Below, one piece after another: positions 1-5,900 of a DNA stretch of 12,395 nt. The notes under the pieces are model-generated. The model worked only from the letters and a program-made list of their open reading frames with translations. It was not told the origin of the DNA and searched no databases. Made by a program: the position numbers and the translations under genes. Position 1 is the first letter of the stretch; every line of letters begins with the position of its first letter. Origin of the DNA: Avisuccinivibrio_A sp964399665 (GTDB lineage: Bacteria > Pseudomonadota > Gammaproteobacteria > Enterobacterales > Succinivibrionaceae); the NCBI GenBank assembly GCA_964399665.1, contig CAYNSI010000049.1, forward strand, positions 1 through 12,395, given 5' to 3'.

Positions 1-269
1 GAAGACTAGAAGTGAGAGGGACATAACCGAGTGACAATAATCATACTTTCAGGTTTTAAGGGGCAGCCAAGGCAGACAGTTAGGTTCACTACAAAGATAA
101 TTAAGCTGTTAGTGCTCAACCAGTCTGTCACGCTTTTGATTTGTGACCCTGTCACTGAGGTACTTAGCAAGATTATGAAAAGGCTGTGAAGGTATTTTAG
201 AGTGGGACTTGTCTTAAGCCTGACAAACAACAGGGTTATCAGTCAGCTTTGGTGCAGGACTTTTTAAGG
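1..269. other. Non-coding stretch upstream of the rplK promoter
   Basis: No reading frame here resembles a known protein. All three forward frames stop early (TAG at 7-9, TAA at 22-24, TGA at 32-34), so an upstream gene could at most end in the first few bases. The CTGTCAC motif occurs at 125-131 and 149-155 with its inverse GTGAC at 143-147 between them, which may be chance. No tRNA, terminator or nusG 3' end was recognised. Confidence 0.6.
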
Positions 270-296
270 TTTTTTCGAAAAATTATAAAAATTTTA
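270..296 (+). promoter_or_regulatory. UP-like A+T-rich element upstream of the rplK promoter
   Basis: The stretch is almost entirely A and T, with a run of T at 270-275, a run of A at 278-282 and more A and T runs up to 296. It lies directly upstream of the proposed -35 box, where the alpha-subunit C-terminal domains of RNA polymerase bind UP elements at strong rRNA and ribosomal-protein promoters. The role is inferred from position and composition. Confidence 0.55.
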
Positions 297-325
297 TGGT
301 CAAACGGTTAGGGTTCGTGTATACT
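297..325 (+). promoter_or_regulatory. Probable sigma-70 promoter of the rplK operon
   Basis: A -35 hexamer TGGTCA (297-302, four of six consensus bases) and a -10 hexamer TATACT (320-325, five of six) are separated by an ideal 17 bases. Transcription would start near 331-333 and give a leader of about 90 bases before rplK. The UP-like tract just upstream supports a strong promoter. No other good promoter was seen upstream, though read-through from an upstream operon cannot be excluded. Confidence 0.65.
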
Positions 326-332
326 TTTGCAG

Positions 333-356
333 CTATTTTGCCTGCAGGCAAAATAG
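333..356 (+). repeat. Perfect 24-base palindrome at the 5' end of the rplK leader
   Basis: The arm CTATTTTGCC (333-342) and the arm GGCAAAATAG (347-356) are exact reverse complements around the self-complementary centre TGCA. In RNA it forms a 10-bp hairpin with a four-base loop at, or within a base or two of, the predicted transcript start. As DNA it could be an operator for a dimeric repressor. As RNA it could protect the 5' end. No T-tract follows it, so it is not an intrinsic terminator. Confidence 0.8.
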
Positions 357-371
357 GGGCTTTAAAAGCCC
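357..371 (+). promoter_or_regulatory. Second leader hairpin upstream of rplK
   Basis: GGGCTTT (357-363) and AAAGCCC (365-371) are exact reverse complements separated by a single A. A physical RNA stem would be about five base pairs with a TTAAA loop. It directly abuts the 24-base palindrome, so the two would stack as tandem hairpins. There is no T-tract, so it is not a terminator. Confidence 0.6.
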
Positions 372-373
372 AA

Positions 374-400
374 GGGAAGCGTCAAAGCGCGATATTACCC
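374..400 (+). promoter_or_regulatory. Candidate L1-binding autoregulatory site in the rplK leader
   Basis: GGG (374-376) can pair with CCC (398-400) and GCG (379-381) with CGC (388-390), leaving an asymmetric internal loop: AA on the 5' side and GATATTA on the 3' side. This two-helix, uneven-loop layout resembles the 23S rRNA L1 site, and L1 represses rplK-rplA translation through such a leader site in E. coli. The Shine-Dalgarno AGGA (409-412) lies just downstream, 10 bases before the rplK ATG. The stems are short, so this call is inference from layout and position. Confidence 0.45.
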
Positions 401-422
401 ATACATACAGGATAAATCAATC

Positions 423-851
423 ATGGCAAAGAAAGTAACTGCCTACATCAAACTGCAGGTTGGCGCAGGAAACGCCAATCCGGCACCTCCCGTCGGCCCT
501 GCATTAGGTCAGCACGGTGTCAACATCATGGAGTTTTGCAAGGCTTTCAATGCGGCTACTGCAAAGCTTGAAAAGGACGCTCCGGTCCCCGTGGTTATCA
601 CGGTCTACCAGGACAAGTCATTTACCTTCGAGACCAAGACTCCTCCGGCATCATTTTTAGTCAAGAAGGCTTTGAATATTCAGACAGCATCCCACAAGCC
701 CGGCAAGGAAATGGTGGGAACGATCACCAAAGCCCAGCTGCTTGAGATAGCCAAAATCAAGGAGCCTGACATGACAGGTGCCGACCTTGAGGCTTCAGCC
801 CGTTCCATAGGCGGAACCGCCCGCTCGATGGGCATTAAGGTGGAGGAGTAA
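423..851 (+). CDS. rplK: 50S ribosomal protein L11
   Basis: L11 binds the GTPase-associated region of 23S rRNA at the base of the L7/L12 stalk, where elongation and release factors and RelA act. The protein has 142 residues, the usual bacterial length, and aligns without gaps to E. coli L11. The N-terminal domain (about 1-70) has the proline-rich NPAPPVGPALG segment, which is the thiostrepton-contact region in the family. The C-terminal RNA-binding domain (about 75-142) contains the DMTGADLEA and GTARSMG signatures. The ATG start has AGGA ten bases upstream. The gene is first in the operon, behind its own promoter and a structured leader, and is followed after two bases by rplA, so the two are probably translationally coupled. 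Confidence 0.98.
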   Translation: MAKKVTAYIKLQVGAGNANPAPPVGPALGQHGVNIMEFCKAFNAATAKLEKDAPVPVVITVYQDKSFTFETKTPPASFLVKKALNIQTASHKPGKEMVGTITKAQLLEIAKIKEPDMTGADLEASARSIGGTARSMGIKVEE

Positions 852-853
852 TC

Positions 854-1567
854 ATGGCCAAATTGTCAAAGCGCATGAAGGAGATCCGCTCCATCGTTGA
901 TCGTGCCCGTGAGTACGAAGTTACCGAGGGTTTTGAGACCCTGATAAAGTGTGCCAAAGCCAAATTCGTTGAGTCTGTCGACGTTGCCATTCAGCTGGGT
1001 ATTGATCCTACCAAGTCCGATCAGAATATCCGCGGTGCTGCTGTACTGCCAAATGGTACCGGTCGTACCGTCCGCGTGGCGGTGTTTACCCAGGGGGAAG
1101 CTGCTGAAGCTGCCAAGACTGCAGGTGCTGATTTTGTGGGCATGGAAGAACTTGCTGATGAAGTCAAACGCGGCATGATGGATTTTGACGTTGTGATTGC
1201 CTCGCCCGATGCCATGCGCGTGGTCGGACAGCTGGGCCAGATTTTAGGTCCCAGGGGATTGATGCCTAATCCTAAAGTCGGCACGGTAACCCGTGATGTA
1301 GCCGCGGCAGTTAAAGATGCCAAAGCAGGGCAGGTCCGCTACCGCAATGACCGTTACGGTGTTATCCAGGCGTCCATAGGCAAGGTCAACTTTACCCCGG
1401 CACAGCTTACTGAGAACTTAAATGCACTATTAGGTGCCATAGTTCGTGCCAAGCCTGCCGCATCAAAGGGCACCTACATTCGCAAGGTTTGCATTTCCAC
1501 CACTATGGGTGCTGGAATTACCCTGGATAAAAATAGTTTGAAGGCTGATACCCAGGCTGCTTCCTAA
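854..1567 (+). CDS. rplA: 50S ribosomal protein L1
   Basis: L1 forms the mobile L1 stalk of the 50S subunit, guides deacylated tRNA out of the E site and represses its own operon by binding the rplK leader. The protein has 237 residues against 234 in E. coli. Clear signatures are VDRAREYE near the N-terminus, DVVIASPDAMRVVGQLGQIL and LGPRGLMPNPKVGTV in the middle, and the C-terminal ISTTMGAG motif. The Shine-Dalgarno GGAGGAG (842-848) overlaps the end of rplK and sits five bases before the ATG. Arginine is encoded almost only by CGT and CGC (one AGG), as expected for a highly expressed gene. A 216-base structured leader follows before rplJ. Confidence 0.98.
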   Translation: MAKLSKRMKEIRSIVDRAREYEVTEGFETLIKCAKAKFVESVDVAIQLGIDPTKSDQNIRGAAVLPNGTGRTVRVAVFTQGEAAEAAKTAGADFVGMEELADEVKRGMMDFDVVIASPDAMRVVGQLGQILGPRGLMPNPKVGTVTRDVAAAVKDAKAGQVRYRNDRYGVIQASIGKVNFTPAQLTENLNALLGAIVRAKPAASKGTYIRKVCISTTMGAGITLDKNSLKADTQAAS

Positions 1568-1783
1568 GCATTATTTTTAAAGAATTAACCGGTATAAGGA
1601 TGTGTGCCGGTAAAAAAGATTTTGGCCGGGAGCTGGTTCTCCCACCAAAGACCGCAGGGGGAACATCCTTAATTATCCTGCGCAGGCGGAACAGCTTCAC
1701 AAGGTTTTTCCTTTGGAACTGATTTCCGGTTTTTGCCCCCTAAGGGGCGTGTTCGCAAGAACAATCTAGGAGTCATGCTAAAG
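1568..1783 (+). promoter_or_regulatory. Structured rplJ leader, probable L10-L7/L12 autoregulatory region
   Basis: This gap lies where E. coli has the L10(L12)4 repressor site. Visible foldable units are ACCGG/CCGGT (1588-1592 with 1607-1611); a two-part stem of TTTGG/CCAAA (1621-1625 with 1645-1649) enclosing GGGAG/CTCCC (1628-1632 with 1639-1643) with a CC/A asymmetric bulge; CGCAGG/CCTGCG (1654-1659 region with 1677-1682); GCCCC/GGGGC (1735-1739 with 1744-1748); and GTTC-GCAA-GAAC (1751-1762), a GNRA tetraloop hairpin just before the Shine-Dalgarno AGGAG (1768-1772). The bulged stem at 1621-1649 is the best candidate for L10 binding. Function is inferred from position and from the known regulation of this gene pair. 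Confidence 0.6.
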
Positions 1784-2305
1784 ATGGCATTAAACATCGA
1801 AGACAAGAAAGCTATTGTAGCTGAGGTCAACGAGGCCGCCGGAAAAGCATTGTCGGCCGTTGTCGCAGACTCATGCGGCATTCCGGTTTCCATGATGACC
1901 CAGCTTCGCAAGGACTGCCGTGAGAATAATGTATATCTTCACGTAGTTCGCAATACCCTCCTTGTCCGTGCTGTCGAAGGTACTGCATTTGAATGCATGA
2001 AGGATGCTTTTCGTGGACCGACCATTATTGGTTTTTCCATGGAGCACCCGGGTGCTGCCGCCCGTATTTTCAAGGAATTTGCCAAAAACAATCAGAGCTT
2101 TACCGTAAAGGCACTTGCCTTTGAGGGTAAGTTCTATGATGGCAAAGATCTTGATGTACTGGCCACTCTGCCAACCTTCGAGGAAGGCATCGCAAGGCTG
2201 CTTTCTGTTATGAAAGAGGCTGCAGCGGGCAAACTGGTACGCACTCTTGCAGCTTTGGGCGACAAGATGCAATCAGAAGGCGGTGCCGCAGAAGCTGCAC
2301 AATAG
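1784..2305 (+). CDS. rplJ: 50S ribosomal protein L10
   Basis: L10 anchors L7/L12 dimers to the ribosomal stalk base beside L11, and the L10-L7/L12 complex represses its own mRNA. The protein has 173 residues against 165 in E. coli and begins MALNIEDKKAIVAEV, matching the family start. The N-terminal rRNA-binding domain includes ALSAVVADS and the VRNTLL and RAVEGT motifs; GPTIIGFSMEHPGAAAR lies in the middle; the C-terminal helix that holds L7/L12 contains KLVRTLAALGDK. The last residues form a short Gly/Ala/Glu tail longer than in E. coli. A frame-extended TTG start at 1733 was rejected because it adds 17 unconserved residues and lies inside a leader hairpin. AGGAG is 11 bases before the chosen ATG. 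Confidence 0.96.
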   Translation: MALNIEDKKAIVAEVNEAAGKALSAVVADSCGIPVSMMTQLRKDCRENNVYLHVVRNTLLVRAVEGTAFECMKDAFRGPTIIGFSMEHPGAAARIFKEFAKNNQSFTVKALAFEGKFYDGKDLDVLATLPTFEEGIARLLSVMKEAAAGKLVRTLAALGDKMQSEGGAAEAAQ

Positions 2306-2337
2306 TCATGCTTGTCGGTTTAATTTGTGAATTCAAA

Positions 2338-2359
2338 AGCTTTGTACCAAGACAAAGTT
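2338..2359 (+). promoter_or_regulatory. Small hairpin between rplJ and rplL
   Basis: CTTTGT (2340-2345) pairs with ACAAAG (2352-2357) around the loop ACCAAG, extendable by one G-T and one A-T pair at the base. It ends seven bases before the rplL Shine-Dalgarno AAAGGA (2367-2372). It could influence the high translation rate that rplL needs to supply several copies per ribosome, or mRNA processing. It lacks a T-tract and is not a terminator. Confidence 0.5.
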
Positions 2360-2380
2360 AAGTTTTAAAGGAAAATTAAA

Positions 2381-2755
2381 ATGGCTTTAACCAAAGAAGA
2401 AATTATTGAAGCTGTTGCCTCCATGAGCGTTATGGATGTTGTTGAGCTCGTTAAGGCAATGGAAGAGAAGTTCGGTGTCTCTGCAGCAGCTGCCGTGGTA
2501 GCAGGTCCTGCAGCAGGCGGTGCTGCTCCTGCTGCTGAGGAAAAGACCGAATTTGACGTGACCTTGAAGGAAGTAGGTGCCAATAAGATTGCCGTGATCA
2601 AGGCTGTCCGCACTGCTACAGGACTTGGCCTGAAGGAAGCCAAAGATCTGGTTGAGTCCGCTCCTGCCAAGATCAAGGAAGGCATCCCCAAGGAAGAGGC
2701 TGAGGCATTGCAGAAGGCCTTTGAGGAAGCCGGAGCCAAAGTAGAGCTCTCCTAA
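2381..2755 (+). CDS. rplL: 50S ribosomal protein L7/L12
   Basis: L7/L12 is the multicopy stalk protein that recruits and activates translational GTPases. The protein has 124 residues against 121 in E. coli. The N-terminal dimerisation and L10-binding part (about 1-35) reads EEIIEAVASMSVMDVVELV. The flexible hinge (about 36-55) is rich in Ala, Gly and Pro and a few residues longer than in E. coli. The C-terminal factor-binding domain (about 56-124) has the conserved GANKIAVIKAVR and GLGLKEAKDLVE segments. The Shine-Dalgarno AAAGGA sits eight bases before the ATG. The gene follows rplJ after 75 bases and precedes a 160-base structured spacer before rpoB. Confidence 0.98.
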   Translation: MALTKEEIIEAVASMSVMDVVELVKAMEEKFGVSAAAAVVAGPAAGGAAPAAEEKTEFDVTLKEVGANKIAVIKAVRTATGLGLKEAKDLVESAPAKIKEGIPKEEAEALQKAFEEAGAKVELS

Positions 2756-2774
2756 AGCTTGTTTGCTGCAAAGA

Positions 2775-2852
2775 GCCTGTTGGCACCGACAGGCAGCTTG
2801 AGCATTGTTTATCTAAACCCGATCCCCAGCAATGGGGTTCGGGTTCGGTGCC
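2775..2852 (+). promoter_or_regulatory. Structured rplL-rpoB spacer: two hairpins with possible pseudoknot
   Basis: Hairpin 1 pairs GCCTGT (2775-2780) with ACAGGC (2789-2794) around the eight-base loop TGGCACCG. Hairpin 2 pairs AACCCGA (2816-2822) with TCGGGTT (2839-2845) and CCCCA (2824-2828) with TGGGG (2833-2837), with one T-T mismatch and a GCAA tetraloop, about 12 base pairs in all. The loop segment GGCACCG (2782-2788) is exactly complementary to CGGTGCC (2846-2852), immediately after hairpin 2, allowing a pseudoknot. No T-tract follows either stem. E. coli has an attenuator and an RNase III site at this position, so a role in attenuation or processing is plausible. Confidence 0.6.
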
Positions 2853-2915
2853 TGATATGACAGCATGTTAGATGCTTTGTTTCTACCAAAAGTTCAACCT
2901 GAGGAACTTAAGTCC

Positions 2916-5900
2916 ATGGTCTACTCGTACACGGAGCAAAAACGTATCCGCAAGGATTTTGGCAGGCGCTTGAAGGTTCTTGATACGCCGTATCTGCTCG
3001 CCGTTCAGCTTGACTCATTTAAACAGTTTATCTCCTCAGATCCGCTCAATGAGAACGGATTGGTGGCGGCGTTTAAGAGCGTGTTTCCGATAAGAAGCTA
3101 TTCAGGCAATGCTGAGCTCTGCTACAACAGTTTTCATCTGGGTGAGCCTAAATTTGATGTTCATGAGTGCATGATTCGCGGCACTACCTACAGTGCCCCC
3201 CTGAGGGTCAAGTTAAGTCTTGTCCGCTACGAGAAGGACGCTCCCAAAACTGTGAAGGAGCGCATTGATCAGGATGTTTACATGGGCGAGATCCCGCTCA
3301 TGACTGAAAATGGCACCTTTATCATTAATGGTACTGAACGGGTGGTAGTGTCCCAGCTGCACCGCAGCCCGGGGGTATTTTTTGACAATGACAGGGGCAA
3401 GACTCACCCGGGGAGAATTCTGTTTTCAGCAAGAGTTATTCCCTACCGCGGCTCGTGGCTGGATTTTGAGTTTGACCACAAAGACAATATGTATGTGCGT
3501 ATAGACCGCCGCCGCAAACTGCCGGCAACGGTGTTGCTGCGTGCTTTGGGCTTTACCACAGAACAGATCTTAGATCTGTTCTTTGATACAGTTGAAATTG
3601 AGCTTAGTAAAAGTAAGATTTCCATGGAGCTTGTAGCCGACAGGCTTCGCGGTGAAAATGCCGCCTTTGACATTAGGGTAGGCAAAAAGGTTTTAGTTGA
3701 AAAAGGCAGGAAAATTACCGCAAGACATATCCGCGAGCTTAAAAAGGCTGGATTAAAAACTATCGAGATTCCTGCTGAATATCTGGTAGGCAGGATTATT
3801 GCCCATGACTACTTTGACAAGGAAGGCAATAAAATAGTTTCTGCCAATACGGAGATCTCCGAGACAGAATGCACGGAGCTTTTGGAAGCTTTGCGCAATG
3901 CTTCGGTTAAAAAATTTGAAGTCCTTTATACCTCCCAGGTGGATGAAGGCTCCTTTATGGCAGATACCCTAAGGGATGATACCACCCGTGATTTGACCTC
4001 GGATGAGGCTGACAGGATGGCGGCCCTCTTTGAAATTTATAAGATGATGCGCCCGGGGGAGCCTCCTACTCCTGAAGCTGCCGAGACCTTATTTAAACAC
4101 CTGTTCTTTGATTCTGACCGCTATGAGCTCTCCTCTGTGGGGCGCATGAAGTTTGATTCCAGGTTTGTGGAGGCTAAGTTTTTCAAGACAGGTCTTGCAA
4201 GGGCTTTTGCCGATGAAAATGTCACCATCAACACCAAAGATTCTACCCTGATTGTTGCAGACGGAAAGGTTTATGCCCGCTTCCCCGAGGTGGTGGAGCT
4301 TGTTAAGGAACATTTGGACGTAGGTGAAGTTGAAAGCATGCCCGGCACCACCCCGGAACGGGCTGCCGACAAGCTTTTGGACTGTCTTGACGGGGTTATT
4401 TACAAATTCAATGACAATCCGTGGGTAAAGCCGCGCGAGCGTTTCGTGCGCAAAATTAAGTTTACCGGCAAAGGAAAAGGTGAAACCTTTACCTTTGATA
4501 ATGCCGTAGTACTGCCTTTTAACCTTTTGGATCTTAAAGTCAATGTCACCGAGGCAGAAGGCCTTAAGGCAACTGATCCTAAGGGTAAGGATTTAGGACT
4601 TATTGAGGGCAGTATTGACGATCCTTTGATGCCCCGCGGCACCTTATCCCATAATGATATCGTCAAGGTAATGCGCTGTCTTGTTAAGATCAGAAACGGC
4701 AAGGACACCATAGATGATATCGATCACCTTGGCAACAGGCGCATCCGCTCCGTAGGCGAGATGGCGGAAAATCAGTTCCGCATCGGGCTTGTTCGGGTGG
4801 AAAGGGCCGTAAAGGAGCGTCTTTCCTTAGGAGATCTTGATAACACCACTCCCCAGGAACTTATCAATGCCAAGCCCATTTCAGCTGCTATCAAGGAATT
4901 TTTCGGATCTTCGCAGCTTTCCCAGTTTATGGATCAGAACAATCCTTTGTCTGAAATTACCCATAAGCGCCGTATCTCGGCTTTAGGCCCCGGCGGTCTT
5001 ACCAGGGAAAGAGCAGGCTTTGAAGTCCGCGACGTGCATCCAACCCATTACGGAAGGCTGTGCCCCATTGAAACCCCCGAAGGTCCTAATATCGGTCTTA
5101 TCAACTCTTTGGCCGTGTTTGCCCGCTGCAATGACTACGGCTTTTTGGAGACCCCTTACCGCAAGGTGGAAGAAGGGGTGGTGTCCGAAGATTTTGAATA
5201 CCTTTCGGCCATAGATGAAGGCCAGTTTGTCATTGCCCAGGCCAATACCGACCTTGATGATAAAGGCAGGATCATCGATGAGTATGTGCAGTGCCGCTAC
5301 CGCGGGGAGTCAACCGTACGCAGGGCCTCTGATGTACAGTACATGGACGTGTCCCCGCAGCAGGTAATTTCAGTTGCGGCAGCTTTGATCCCCTTCTTAG
5401 AGCATGATGATGCCAACCGTGCTCTGATGGGAGCGAACATGCAGCGTCAGGCCGTGCCCACGGTCCGCTCCGACAAGCCTCTGGTTGGAACCGGTATGGA
5501 ACGTGCCGTAGCCGTGGACTCTGGGGTTACCATTATTGCAAGGCGCGGCGGTGTGGTCGAACACGTTGATGGTGCCAGGATTGTAGTGCGTGTCAATGAA
5601 GATGAGATAGCAGGCATTCATGATCCCGGCATTGATATTTACAATCTTTTAAAGTATTCGCGTTCTAATCAGAATACCTGTATTAATCAGCGCCCCTGCG
5701 TGACCTTAAATGAAAAAATCAGGGCAGGAGATGTGCTTGCAGACGGCAGTTCAACCGATCTTGGTGAGCTTGCCTTAGGGCAGAACCTGAGGGTTGCCTT
5801 CATGCCCTGGAACGGCTACAACTATGAAGATTCCATTCTGGTTTCAGAGCGGGTAGCCGCAAAAGATCGCTTAACTACCATTCATATTCAAGAACTTTCC

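Noticed and set aside
6..230. Minus-strand open frame of 74 codons upstream of rplK
   Set aside because: It resembles no family I know, has no clear ribosome-binding site, and is short enough to be open by chance.
1593..1598. Internal promoter with -10-like TATAAG before rplJ
   Set aside because: No acceptable -35 hexamer lies 16-18 bases upstream, and the sequence is inside a leader hairpin.
1733..1783. TTG start adding 17 residues to L10
   Set aside because: The added residues are not conserved, the codons lie in leader hairpins, and the family start MALN has AGGAG upstream.
1871..2272. Minus-strand 133-codon frame inside rplJ
   Set aside because: It is the antisense shadow of a strongly conserved gene. 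The same applies to the other overlapping frames within rplA, rplL, rpoB and rpoC.
2816..2845. Intrinsic terminator between rplL and rpoB
   Set aside because: The stem is strong but no T-tract follows, and rpoB must be transcribed from upstream because no good promoter is visible in the spacer.
2865..2915. Upstream ATG adding 17 residues to RpoB
   Set aside because: It has no Shine-Dalgarno; the start at 2916 matches the conserved MVYSYTE and has GAGGA ten bases upstream.
4155..4640. Intein in rpoB
   Set aside because: There is no Cys or Ser at a plausible first position, and the HN near the right edge is followed by Asp and aligns with normal host sequence (SKDD in E. coli).
4911..4985. 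Rifampicin-resistance substitutions in the beta pocket
   Set aside because: The segment from SSQLSQFMD to RRISALG is identical to the sensitive E. coli sequence at the usual resistance positions.
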